Position numbers and translations under genes: made by a program. The notes below the pieces were generated by a model. It saw only the letters and a list, made by a program, of their open reading frames with translations. It was not told the DNA's origin and did no database searches. From DATARN01 sp036264135 (GTDB taxonomy: Bacteria > Actinomycetota > Acidimicrobiia > Acidimicrobiales > Palsa-688), in NCBI GenBank assembly GCA_036264135.1, contig DATARN010000202.1:1-15196 (forward strand): a stretch of 15,196 nt of DNA, in the 5' to 3' direction. This document shows, one piece after another, positions 5,553 to 14,120 of this stretch (the first letter of the stretch is position 1; each line of letters starts with the position of its first letter).

Positions 5553-7166
5553 TTAGCGCGGCCCCGAGCGCTGGCCAGCCGCCAGCTCGACCAATCGGCG
5601 GGCCACCACTTTCAGCGCCAGCGTCTCGTCCGCGCCCTCGAAGATCGACAGCACCCGGGCGTCGACGAAGTAGCGCGATACACCGAACTCCTCGGCGTAT
5701 CCCATACCACCGTGGATCTGCATGGCCTCCCGGGTCACCCATTCCGCCGCCCGGCAGACATACGCCTTGAGCATGGAGGCTTCCAGGGCCGAGCCGCCGC
5801 CCCCAGTGGCCATCAGGTGGGCGACGCCGTACATGTGCTGGCGGCTGGCCTGGATCAGGGCCGCCATCCGGCCCAGCTTGGCCTGGGTCAGCTGGAAGTC
5901 GGCGATGGGCAGGCCGAAGACGACCCGGTTGGCGGCGTACTCCCGGGCCGCCTCGTACGCCGCCTGCATGACGCCGATGGCCCGGGCCGCGGTTTGCAGG
6001 CGGCCGGCCTCGAAGCCCTCCATCTGGAGGTAGAAACCGCGCCCCCGGCCCTCGGCGCCGCCGATGAGGCCGTCCTCGGCCACCCACCAGTTGTCGAAGG
6101 CCAGCTCGTAGGAATGCATGCCGCGGTAGCCAATGGTGTCGATGGGACGACCCTCGAGGCGGCCCCCCTCGTCTTGCTCCACGACGAAACCGCCGCTGTC
6201 GGTCTGAGGTTTGGGCACGATGAACAGCGACAGGCCTCGATGGGTCAGACTGCGGTCGGGCTCGGTCCGGGCCAGCAGCATCAAGACGTCAGCCCGGGCG
6301 GCGAAGGTGCACCACGTCTTGACACCGTTTATCCGGTAGCCGCCGGCGGCGGGCGTCGCCGTCACCTTGAGGCCGGCCACGTCTGAACCGAAGTCCGGCT
6401 CGGTCACCGCCACCGCCACCATGCGCTCGGCCGAGGCGATCAGGGGCAGCCACTGCTTCTTCTGGTCCTCCGTGCCTCCCTTGACGAGGGCCCGGGTCAG
6501 GATTTCGGGGCGGGTCACCAGTGAGCCGCCGGCGCCGAGCGACGCCCGCGAAAGTTCCTCGGTGGCGATGACCATGCCCATCAGGTCGCTCTCGCCACCC
6601 GAGGCGAAGCCCCCGTACTCCTCGGGCACCGACAGCCCGAAGCCGCCCATTTCCGCCAGGCCGTCGATGATGCTCTGCGGGATGTCACCGTTGGTGCGGT
6701 GGATCTCGTCGGCGACGGGACGGATGCGTTCCTCGGCGAATCGCCGGAAGGCGTCCTGGACCATCTCGAACTCACCGTTCAGGTGCCGGGGCCCCTCGAC
6801 ATTGGCCAGGGTGGCGAGGAAGGCGGGGTCGCGGTACGACGCCACGACGGCGCCAAACGGCGCGCCCTCCACGGCCACGCCCCACTGGTCCTCCCGCCCC
6901 AGCACCTTGCACTGCAGGTCGTGGAGGGCGTCGGCCACGAAGGCGCACGCCAGCGCCGCCTCGGCGTCGCCGCGCGTGCCGTAGTTGAGGGCGGCGCGCG
7001 CCACCGCCACGCCGGCGGCGGCGTGGGCCAGGTCGTAGGCGACCACCTGGTTGCTGTCCACCGCCCCTTTTCCCAGGCTCGCCAAATGGGCCGCGGCCCG
7101 GCCCACGAGGTCGTCAGCCGCGGCGATGGCCGTCTTCAAGGCATCGAGATCGGGCGCAGCGGCCAT
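5553..7166 (-). CDS. mcd: Methylsuccinyl-CoA dehydrogenase-like acyl-CoA dehydrogenase
   Basis: A 537-residue FAD-dependent acyl-CoA dehydrogenase, longer than the usual 380-400 because of an N-terminal extension of about 130 residues before the core starts near FRRFAEERIRPVADEIH. Core motifs are VPEEYGG, VTEPDFGSDVAGL (FAD/substrate loop), GVKTWCTFAARADVL, GYRGMHSYELAFDN, LQTAARAIGV and IHGGMGYAEEFGVSR. The catalytic base is Glu510 in FEGADET. The extension plus the GYRGM...LQTAARAIG pattern matches (2S)-methylsuccinyl-CoA dehydrogenase, which makes mesaconyl-CoA in the ethylmalonyl-CoA pathway. A general long-chain dehydrogenase is the alternative. A TAGCCT box lies seven bases before the ATG (leaderless). 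The methyltransferase gene ends 17 bases upstream and the selenoprotein gene follows. Confidence 0.78.
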   Translation of the reverse strand: MAAAPDLDALKTAIAAADDLVGRAAAHLASLGKGAVDSNQVVAYDLAHAAAGVAVARAALNYGTRGDAEAALACAFVADALHDLQCKVLGREDQWGVAVEGAPFGAVVASYRDPAFLATLANVEGPRHLNGEFEMVQDAFRRFAEERIRPVADEIHRTNGDIPQSIIDGLAEMGGFGLSVPEEYGGFASGGESDLMGMVIATEELSRASLGAGGSLVTRPEILTRALVKGGTEDQKKQWLPLIASAERMVAVAVTEPDFGSDVAGLKVTATPAAGGYRINGVKTWCTFAARADVLMLLARTEPDRSLTHRGLSLFIVPKPQTDSGGFVVEQDEGGRLEGRPIDTIGYRGMHSYELAFDNWWVAEDGLIGGAEGRGRGFYLQMEGFEAGRLQTAARAIGVMQAAYEAAREYAANRVVFGLPIADFQLTQAKLGRMAALIQASRQHMYGVAHLMATGGGGSALEASMLKAYVCRAAEWVTREAMQIHGGMGYAEEFGVSRYFVDARVLSIFEGADETLALKVVARRLVELAAGQRSGPR

Positions 7167-7173
7167 GGCGGCG

Positions 7174-7179
7174 AGGCTA
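7174..7179 (-). promoter_or_regulatory. Putative leaderless promoter, -10 box TAGCCT, of the acyl-CoA dehydrogenase gene
   Basis: TAGCCT on the minus strand, seven bases before ATG 7166. The TAG of this box would have been the methyltransferase stop codon before the adjacent 25-base duplication arose. There is no Shine-Dalgarno sequence and no clear -35. Confidence 0.45.
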
Positions 7180-7181
7180 TA

Positions 7182-7230
7182 ACTCAGCCGCCGGCGAGCG
7201 GCGGGGACTCAGCCGCCGGCGAGCGGCGGG
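7182..7230. repeat. Tandem 25-base duplication with internal hairpin
   Basis: The 24 bases at 7182-7205 are repeated without mismatch at 7207-7230 (period 25). Each copy contains CCGCCG-GCGAG-CGGCGG, a 6-bp hairpin. The repeat covers the 3' end of the methyltransferase gene. Because 25 is not a multiple of three, the two copies are read in different frames. Confidence 0.9.
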
Positions 7231-7864
7231 CCACGACGGTCACCAGGGGCGGCAGAACGACGGGGTCGTCGCCGGGGTCGACGCCGGTCAGGGCCTCCAG
7301 GTACTCGCTGACCGGTCCGGGCCCGACCCCGGCCGGGGCTTCCGCCCAGGCGTCGACCAGCTCGAGACCGGCGTCGCGGACCAGCTTGGGGAGCCAGGCG
7401 CCGACATCGGGGTGGCGCGCCTCGGGGTAGGAGAGGGGCTGGCCGTCGATCCGCCCAGCCGAGGTGATGGGCTCCTGGGCCACGACCCACCCGCCGGGGC
7501 GCACCGCCGCCCGCATCCGGAGCAGCACGTCCACCGGTTGGTGGACGTGGAGCAGCACGAATCGGCAGTACGCCAGATCGACCAGCTCGGGCAGCAGGAG
7601 GTCCTCGCCCGCCTGGGTCAGTGCGATCACCTGGGCCTGGGCCGCCTCGGCCGCGGCGGCGGCCACCGCGTCGCGGGTCTCGGGGTCGCTGTCAACGGCG
7701 TACACCCGCCCGTCGCGCCCCACGATCCGGGCCAGGGCCACGGTGACGTCGCCGCCGCCGGCGCCGACATCGACGCAGCGCCACCCCTCCCGTAGCCCGA
7801 GACGGTCAAGGGCGGTGGCCAGCGGACGCCGATAGACGTCATTCCGCAACTCGAGTTCGATCAC
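7184..7864 (-). CDS. Class I SAM-dependent methyltransferase
   Basis: A 226-residue protein from GTG 7864 (250 residues if GTG 7936 is used). Motif I, VDVGAGGGD (31-39), binds S-adenosylmethionine. Asp58 in VYAVDSDP ends the second strand and should contact the ribose hydroxyls. LAYCRFVLLHVHQP corresponds to motif IV/post-I, and RPGGWVVAQEP to the motif V turn. These are general UbiE/Methyltransf-type features and do not reveal the substrate. GTG 7864 was preferred because the family's helix leading into motif I starts there, and the 24 extra residues look unstructured. Neither start has a good Shine-Dalgarno sequence. A CATAAT box at 7915-7910 could supply a 39-base leader. The last residues, SPPLAGG, come from the tandem duplication. 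It is divergent from livK. Confidence 0.8.
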   Translation of the reverse strand: MIELELRNDVYRRPLATALDRLGLREGWRCVDVGAGGGDVTVALARIVGRDGRVYAVDSDPETRDAVAAAAAEAAQAQVIALTQAGEDLLLPELVDLAYCRFVLLHVHQPVDVLLRMRAAVRPGGWVVAQEPITSAGRIDGQPLSYPEARHPDVGAWLPKLVRDAGLELVDAWAEAPAGVGPGPVSEYLEALTGVDPGDDPVVLPPLVTVVARRSPAAESPPLAGG

Positions 7865-7909
7865 CGACGAAAGTGTTGGGTCAGAGAGCGCACGTCCACT
7901 GGCCCGCTC

Positions 7910-7917
7910 ATTATGCT
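7910..7917. promoter_or_regulatory. Overlapping divergent -10 boxes (bidirectional promoter candidate)
   Basis: ATTATGCT: the plus strand gives TATGCT at 7912-7917 and the minus strand gives CATAAT at 7915-7910. The predicted starts are near 7924 rightward (about 41-base leader with Shine-Dalgarno to livK) and near 7903 leftward (about 39 bases to the methyltransferase GTG). No -35 elements are recognisable. Confidence 0.4.
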
Positions 7918-7919
7918 TG

Positions 7920-7932
7920 CCCGGTTGCCGGG
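7920..7932. other. Palindrome at the predicted livK transcription start
   Basis: CCCGG-TTG-CCGGG, a perfect 5-bp inverted repeat spanning the predicted +1 of livK. It could be a small operator or a 5' stabilising hairpin. The sequence alone does not decide. Confidence 0.25.
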
Positions 7933-7964
7933 GCACCGGCGACCACTGTCAGGGAGGGCAAACA

Positions 7965-9131
7965 ATGGGGCACCGGAGGCACCGGTTCAGCGTCGTCATG
8001 TTGGTTGGGTCGTTGGCGTTGATCGCGGCGGCGTGCGGGAAGAGCACGTCCACGACCAACACCACGGGGGCGGGAGGGTGCCCCTCGGGCCTCACCATCG
8101 GCTTCTTCGGCGCCCTGACGGGCAACAACTCTCCACAGCTCGGCATCAACGAGGCCAACGGAACCCAGCTGGCCATCTCGCAGTTCAACACCGCCCACCC
8201 GAACTGCCACATCACCTATAAGGCGTTCGACAGCCAGGGTGACCCGGCGCAGGCGCCCCAGCTGGCCCAGAACGCCGTCGGCGATGCCAAGGTCGTGGCC
8301 ATCGTCGGTCCCGCCTTCTCCGGTGAGTCCAAGGTGGCCGACCCCATCTTCGACGCCGGCGGCATCCCCATCATCACCGCCTCGGCGACCAACCCGGCGC
8401 TGGCCTCCAACGGGTGGACGATCTTCCACCGGGCCGTTGCCAACGACGATGCCCAGGCGCCGGCCATCGCCCGCTTCGTCACCAGCAAACTCAACGCCAA
8501 GAAGGTGGCCGTCGTCGATGACGCCTCCGCCTACGGCAAGGGCCTGGCGGACATCGTGCGAACGCAACTCATGACCGCCAGTGTCAGCGTCACCTCCCCG
8601 GGCTCCATCGACAAGAGCCACAACTACCCGTCCACCGTCAACGCCATCAAGGCGGCCGGCGTCGACGCCGTGGTGTACGGCGGCTACTACCAGGAGGCCG
8701 GCCCGCTGGCCCTGCAGCTGAAGACGGCGGGCGTCACCGCCGCCTTCATTTCCGGCGACGGGTCGCTCGACAAGGGCTTCGTCGACGGTGCCACCGTGTC
8801 GGGGGCCGAGGGCGCCTACCTGACGGCGCCGGCCGCCTATGCCCTGACCGCCCCCGAGGACCAGGCGTTCGTGAGCGCCTACACCGCCAAGTTCAGCACC
8901 CCGCCGGCGCTGTACTCCGGCGAGGCGTACGACGCCACCAACCACTTCCTGGCCGCCATCCTGGCCGGCAAGTACACCCGGGCGGCCATCAACACCTACG
9001 TCAGCACCACCTCGTACAAGGGCTTGCTGAAGACCTACTCCTATGCCACCAACGGCGAACTCAACGGCACCCCGGTGATCCTGGTGCACAAGGTCGTCAA
9101 CGGCATGATCAGGCTGGTGGGCCCGGCGTAG
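7965..9131 (+). CDS. livK: Branched-chain amino acid-type ABC transporter substrate-binding lipoprotein
   Basis: A 388-residue lipoprotein: a charged start (GHRRHR), a hydrophobic segment (VVMLVGSLALIAA) and a lipobox with Cys24 in LIAAAC, so it is exported and anchored outside the membrane. A Thr/Gly linker follows, then the type-I periplasmic-binding fold (Peripla_BP_6): LTIGFFGALTG, an AIVGPAFSGES ligand loop, KKVAVVDDASAYGKGL, and DAVVYGGYYQEAG. A GEAYDATNHF stretch lies near the end. The family binds Leu/Ile/Val, other amino acids, amides or urea; the permease genes that follow fit but do not fix the ligand. ATG 7965 is chosen over the in-frame TTG 7917 because AGGGAGGG sits six bases before it and the signal peptide begins there. 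A strong hairpin separates it from livH. Confidence 0.88.
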   Translation: MGHRRHRFSVVMLVGSLALIAAACGKSTSTTNTTGAGGCPSGLTIGFFGALTGNNSPQLGINEANGTQLAISQFNTAHPNCHITYKAFDSQGDPAQAPQLAQNAVGDAKVVAIVGPAFSGESKVADPIFDAGGIPIITASATNPALASNGWTIFHRAVANDDAQAPAIARFVTSKLNAKKVAVVDDASAYGKGLADIVRTQLMTASVSVTSPGSIDKSHNYPSTVNAIKAAGVDAVVYGGYYQEAGPLALQLKTAGVTAAFISGDGSLDKGFVDGATVSGAEGAYLTAPAAYALTAPEDQAFVSAYTAKFSTPPALYSGEAYDATNHFLAAILAGKYTRAAINTYVSTTSYKGLLKTYSYATNGELNGTPVILVHKVVNGMIRLVGPA

Positions 9132-9160
9132 GGCTCGCCGGCATCGGGACAACGCTGTCT

Positions 9161-9190
9161 GGGGCGGGGATGCGCTCGCATCCCCGCCCC
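9161..9190 (+). terminator. Strong hairpin between livK and livH (partial terminator or RNA stabiliser)
   Basis: A 13-bp perfect stem, GGGGCGGGGATGC / GCATCCCCGCCCC, with tetraloop GCTC, followed by CCGTCTATCT rather than a T-run. Binding-protein genes are often followed by such structures, which give more binding protein than permease. It lies 24 bases before the livH GTG start. Confidence 0.7.
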
Positions 9191-9214
9191 CCGTCTATCT
9201 GAGGATCGCCCACC

Positions 9215-10212
9215 GTGCTCGCGGCCATTCATCTCACCGAGTTGTACAAGCAGTTTTGGCCGTCCACCGTCGACGGCGTCACCACCGGCGCCATCTACGC
9301 CCTGGTGGCCCTCGGCTACACGCTGGTGTACGGCGTGTTGCGCCTCATCAACTTCGCCCACTCCGAGGTGTTCATGCTCGGCACCGTAGGGTCCCTCGTC
9401 GGCGCCGCCGCCGTCGGCCTGGGATCGCGCGATCCCGCCCGGACCGGGCTGGCGCTGATCGGCACCTTCCTGGTGTGCCTGGTGTTCAGCATGGCCTTCA
9501 GTGGCGGTGCCGCCGTCATCCTGGAACGGCTGGCGTACCGGCCGCTGCGCAAACGGGGGGCCAGCCGGTTGGCGGCGCTCATTTCGGCCATCGGCGCCTC
9601 ATTGTTCCTGCAGGAGCTGTTCGCCCAGACGCGCATCCACCTCGGCCCGCTGAACGTGAAGCTCTTGAGCCGCAACGACCACTTCCTCCACAACCTGATC
9701 AAGCCATCGAAAATCTTCACACTGCCCCAGGGGGCCATCGTGAGCGTCGACAAGGTGGTCGTCGTGGTTGCCTCGGTGATCATGATGGTGGCCCTCGACC
9801 GCTTCGTGGGCACCAGTCGCCTCGGGCGGGGCATCCGGGCGGTGGCCCAGGATGCCGAGACGGCCACGTTGATGGGCGTCAACATCGACCGGGTGGTGTC
9901 GCTCACCTTCCTCCTGGGCGGCCTGATGGCGGGCGCCGCCGGCCTGCTGTTCATGGTGAAGATCCAGCAAACCCGATACGACGTGGGCTTCATCCTCGGG
10001 ATCAAGGCGTTCACCGCCGCCGTGCTCGGCGGCATCGGCAATCTTCGAGGGGCATTGGTCGGCGGCTTCGCCTTGGGACTGATCGAGATCTACGGGGCGT
10101 CGGTGTTCGGCGCCCAGTGGCTCAACGTGGTGGCGTTCGTCGCCCTGGTCGTAGTGCTGATGTTCCGGCCCACCGGCCTCCTCGGCGAGGCCCTCATGAA
10201 GGCCCGGGCCTG

Positions 10213-10213
<1 letters not shown>
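9215..10213 (+). CDS. livH: Branched-chain amino acid-type ABC transporter permease LivH
   Basis: A 332-residue multi-spanning membrane protein. The signature GAIYALVALGYTLVYGVLRL then INFAHSE (25-51) is characteristic of LivH. The cytoplasmic loop AVAQDAETATLMGVN (near 210) is the ATPase-contact (EAA-like) loop. The end FRPTGLLGEALMK is also typical. It is somewhat longer than usual, with extra residues in a loop around 155-180 (LSRNDHFLHNLIKPSKIF). It pairs with LivM to form the channel. The start is GTG 9215, with GAGGA nine bases before it. The stop TGA overlaps the next ATG (TGATG), so livM translation is coupled. Confidence 0.9.
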
Positions 10214-11311
<1,098 letters not shown>

Positions 11312-11319
<8 letters not shown>

Positions 11320-12130
11320 CCCGGCCGCTGCCCACGCGCCCGTTCCGGTGGCGGGGGCCGAGAAGCGGCTGCTGCAGCTGCGGGGCGTCACCATGCAATT
11401 CGGCGGTGTCACCGCCTTGGGCGAGGTCGACCTGCACGTCGCCGAGGGGGAAATCGCCGGCCTCATCGGCCCCAACGGCGCCGGCAAGACGACAGTGTTC
11501 AACGTGGTGACCGGCGTGTTCCAGCCCACCAGCGGGGAGATCGAGTTCGCCGGCCGATCCATCGTGGGCAAGAAGCGTTACCAGGTGACCAAGGCCGGCA
11601 TCGCCCGGACCTTCCAGAACATCCGGCTCTTCCCCGACATGACCGCCCTCGAGAACGTGATGGTCGGCGCCGACGCCCACCATCGCACGTCGATCCCCGG
11701 CGCCATGCTCCGCCTGCCCCGCCACCGCCACGAGGAGCGGGCCGGCCGCGACCGCGCCGCCGAGCTGCTGGAGCTGGTCGGGATCCCGCACCGGGCCGAC
11801 GAGACGGCCCGCAACCTGCCCTACGGCGACCAGCGCCGCGTCGAGATCGCCCGGGCCCTCGCCACCGCGCCCAAGCTCCTCCTGCTCGATGAGCCGGCCG
11901 CCGGGTTCAACCCCCGGGAGAAGCGCAGCCTGTCGGACTTGATCAGGAAGGTGCGCGACAGTGGATACACGATCCTGTTGATCGAACACGACATGGGCCT
12001 GGTGATGAACATCTGCGATCGCATCGCCGTCCTCGACTTCGGCCGCAAGATCGCCGAGGGTCTCCCGTCGGAAATCCAGGCCAACGAGCGGGTCATCAAC
12101 GCCTACCTCGGGGTGGTCGCCGATGCCTAG
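11312..12130 (+). CDS. livG: Branched-chain amino acid-type ABC transporter ATPase LivG
   Basis: A 272-residue ABC ATPase: Walker A GPNGAGKTT with Lys59, and the Q-loop region in FQNIRLFPDMTALENVMVG. The signature is the LivG-type NLPYGDQRRVEIARAL (from 168) in place of LSGGQ. Walker B is LLLLDEP (Asp193/Glu194), the H-loop is LLIEHDM, and the C-terminal INAYLG is typical. About 20 extra N-terminal residues are Ala/Pro-rich. GGAGG six bases before ATG 11312 supports the start, which overlaps livM by eight bases. It forms a heterodimer with LivF on the cytoplasmic side and powers uptake through LivHM. Confidence 0.92.
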
Positions 12131-12875
12131 CACCGCCGGCGCGCCGCTGCTCGAGCTGGACGAGGTCCAGGTCCACTACGGCAAGGTGGAGGCGCTCAAG
12201 GGTGTCTCGTTCAACGTCAACGAGGGCGAGATCGTCACCCTGATCGGCGCCAACGGGGCTGGCAAGACGACCACCCTGAAGACCATCTCGGGGGTGCGCC
12301 CCGTCACGCGGGGCACCATCCGCTTCCAGGGCGAGGACATCCGCGGCATCCCCCCGCACCGCCGCGTCGAGCTGGGCATCTCCCAGGCCCCGGAAGGGCG
12401 GGGCATCTTCCCGGGCATGACGGTCCGGGAGAACCTCGACATGGGCGCCTACGCCCGCAAGGGCCACGCCCGCGACGGCCTGGCCGACGAGCTGGCGGCG
12501 GTCTACGCCCTCTTCCCCCGGCTGCAGGAGCGCTCCGGCCAGATGGCGGGCACCCTTTCCGGGGGCGAGCAACAGATGCTGGCCATCGGCCGGGCCCTGA
12601 TGGCCAAGCCCAAGGTGCTGCTCCTCGACGAGCCGTCCATGGGCCTGGCCCCCAAGCTGGTCGCCCAGATTTTCTCGATCATCACCGAGATCAACCGGCA
12701 GGGCACCACTGTGCTCCTGGTCGAGCAGAACGCCGCCCAGGCGCTCCAGCGGGCCAACCGGGCCTACGTGCTGGAGGTGGGCAAGGTGGTGCTCTCGGGA
12801 CCGGCGGCGGAGTTGCTCGACAATCAAGCCGTCCGGGCTGCCTATCTTGGAGGCGATGTCGGCAGCGAGGAGTGA
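12123..12875 (+). CDS. livF: Branched-chain amino acid-type ABC transporter ATPase LivF
   Basis: A 250-residue ABC ATPase: Walker A GANGAGKTT with Lys48, the LivF-typical SQAPEGRGIFPGMTVRENL around the Q-loop, signature LSGGEQQMLAIGRAL (from 145), Walker B LLLDEPSMGLAP (Asp169/Glu170) and H-loop-like LLVEQNA. In this family the switch histidine is commonly replaced by Gln in LVEQN. ATG 12123 overlaps the livG stop by eight bases, and the stop lies 20 bases inside the next gene. It is the second nucleotide-binding subunit of the transporter. Confidence 0.92.
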   Translation: MPSTAGAPLLELDEVQVHYGKVEALKGVSFNVNEGEIVTLIGANGAGKTTTLKTISGVRPVTRGTIRFQGEDIRGIPPHRRVELGISQAPEGRGIFPGMTVRENLDMGAYARKGHARDGLADELAAVYALFPRLQERSGQMAGTLSGGEQQMLAIGRALMAKPKVLLLDEPSMGLAPKLVAQIFSIITEINRQGTTVLLVEQNAAQALQRANRAYVLEVGKVVLSGPAAELLDNQAVRAAYLGGDVGSEE

Positions 12876-13602
12876 CCCGGTCATCCCCGCCGTCCTGATC
12901 GACGTGGGCGGCGTCCTGTGCACCCCGGAGCACACCTTTGCCCGCCAGGCCTTGGCCATGGTCGGCGTCGAGGCCCACGTCGACGATCTCGACCGCGCCC
13001 ATTACGCCGGCATCGCGGCGCTCGACGCCGGCTTCCTCGAGACGGGGATCCTGGACTGGGGGCGTTACAACGCCGCCGTGGCCCGCACCGTGGGGGTTCC
13101 CGACGAGCTCGTTCCCGCCGCCGTCGTCGAGCTCGACCGCGCCTGGCGGGGGACGGGACGGTGGGAGCGGATCGTGCCGGGCGCCCTGGACGGGCTGCGC
13201 CAGCTGGCCGACACCGGGGTCCCGTTGGGCGTGGTGTCGAACGCCAACGGCACCGTCGCCGAGCAGTTGATGACCGCCAAGGTCCTGCAGGTGGGGGAGG
13301 GCCACGGCGTCCCCGTGCTGGTGGTCGTCGACTCGACGGTGGTCGGCGTCGAGAAGCCCGATCCCCGGATCTTCGGCTTCGCCCTGGAAGCCATCGGCGT
13401 TGACGACCACACCCTGGCCCACATCCTTTACGTGGGCGACACCATCTTCGCCGACGTCCGCGGCGCCCAGGCCGCCGGCCTGCGGCCCATGCACCTCGAC
13501 CCCTACGGCGACTGCCCGGCGCCCGGCGACCACGAACACGTCGGGTCGCTGGCCGATGTGGCCGCCCTCGTGCGTGCCAGCCGGCCCGGCGCTGCCGAGT
13601 GA
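12856..13602 (+). CDS. HAD-superfamily hydrolase
   Basis: A 248-residue cytoplasmic protein with the four HAD motifs: I, LIDVGGVL with nucleophile Asp16; II, VSNANG with Ser128; III, Lys167 in EKPDPRIF; IV, YVGDTIFADVRGAQAAG with Asp195 and Asp200. The second aspartate of motif I (DxD), the acid/base of classic phosphatases, is Gly18 here, as in many DxGGVL members, so phosphatase activity is not certain. The helical cap lies between motifs I and II. ATG 12856 was chosen, with GGAGG only two bases before it; TTG 12847 is the alternative. It overlaps livF by 20 bases and its stop overlaps the next GTG (GTGA), so it is part of the transporter operon. The substrate is unknown. Confidence 0.8.
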   Translation: MSAARSDPVIPAVLIDVGGVLCTPEHTFARQALAMVGVEAHVDDLDRAHYAGIAALDAGFLETGILDWGRYNAAVARTVGVPDELVPAAVVELDRAWRGTGRWERIVPGALDGLRQLADTGVPLGVVSNANGTVAEQLMTAKVLQVGEGHGVPVLVVVDSTVVGVEKPDPRIFGFALEAIGVDDHTLAHILYVGDTIFADVRGAQAAGLRPMHLDPYGDCPAPGDHEHVGSLADVAALVRASRPGAAE

Positions 13603-14120
13603 CCATCTACGACCGACCCTTCGGCCGGGCCTTCGAGGACTTCGAGATCGGCGACGTGTACCGCCACTGGCCGGGCAAGACGATCACCGAGGCCGACGAC
13701 CACCTGTTCTGCATGATCACCATGAACCACCACCCGCTGCACACCAACGCCTGGTTCGCCGAGAACGAGACGGTGCACCACCGCAACGTGGTGGTCGGCA
13801 ACCTGGTGTACAGCCTGGTGCTGGGCATGAGCGCGCCCGACGTGAGCGGCTCGGCCATCGCCAACCTGGAGGTCGAGTCCCTGACGCACCAGAAGCCCAC
13901 GTTTCACGGCGACACCATCTACGCCGAGACCCGGGTGCTCGACAAGCGCCCCTCGTCGTCCAAGCCCGACCGGGGCGTGGTGACGGTGGAGACCAAGGGC
14001 TTCAACCAGCGGGGCGAGGAGGTCTGCTACTTCCGCCGCAAGGTGATGGTGTGGACGCGGGCGTCATTGCCGCCGCGCCGGCGCCCCTACGACGAGGACG
14101 TGTGGCCGCCGTCGCCTTGA
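13599..14120 (+). CDS. MaoC-type hot-dog dehydratase, mesaconyl-CoA hydratase-like
   Basis: A 173-residue single hot-dog protein. FEDFEIGDVYRHWPGKTITE (12-31) and FCMITMNHHPLHTN (37-50) correspond to the MaoC hydratase region. VVVGNLVYSLVLGMS is the hot-dog central helix, and KGFNQRGEEVCYFRRKVMV the closing strands. The usual catalytic GDxNPLH appears here as MNHHPLH, so the Asp is replaced by Asn43 while His48 is kept. From memory, related actinobacterial proteins next to methylsuccinyl-CoA dehydrogenase and CitE-like lyase genes also carry TMN here. There the proposed role is mesaconyl-CoA hydration to beta-methylmalyl-CoA. GTG 13599 overlaps the preceding TGA. Another (R)-enoyl-CoA hydratase role remains possible. 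Confidence 0.78.
   Translation: MTIYDRPFGRAFEDFEIGDVYRHWPGKTITEADDHLFCMITMNHHPLHTNAWFAENETVHHRNVVVGNLVYSLVLGMSAPDVSGSAIANLEVESLTHQKPTFHGDTIYAETRVLDKRPSSSKPDRGVVTVETKGFNQRGEEVCYFRRKVMVWTRASLPPRRRPYDEDVWPPSP

Noticed and set aside
5422..6087. 221-codon minus-strand frame crossing the dehydrogenase 3' end and the selenoprotein start
   Set aside because: It is out of frame with both real genes, Pro/Arg/Gly-rich and without recognisable domains.
7917..7964. TTG 7917 as the start of livK
   Set aside because: It lies inside the predicted promoter, would put 16 polar residues before the lipoprotein signal peptide, and ignores the AGGGAGGG site before ATG 7965.
9256..10212. Upstream part of the 687-codon frame ending with livM
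   Set aside because: This part is a Pro/Arg-rich shadow of livH; the LivM protein begins at ATG 10213 in a TGATG overlap.
13400..14101. Upstream part of the 535-codon frame ending with mutY
   Set aside because: It overlaps the HAD and MaoC genes in another frame and is not MutY-like; MutY homology begins after 14102.
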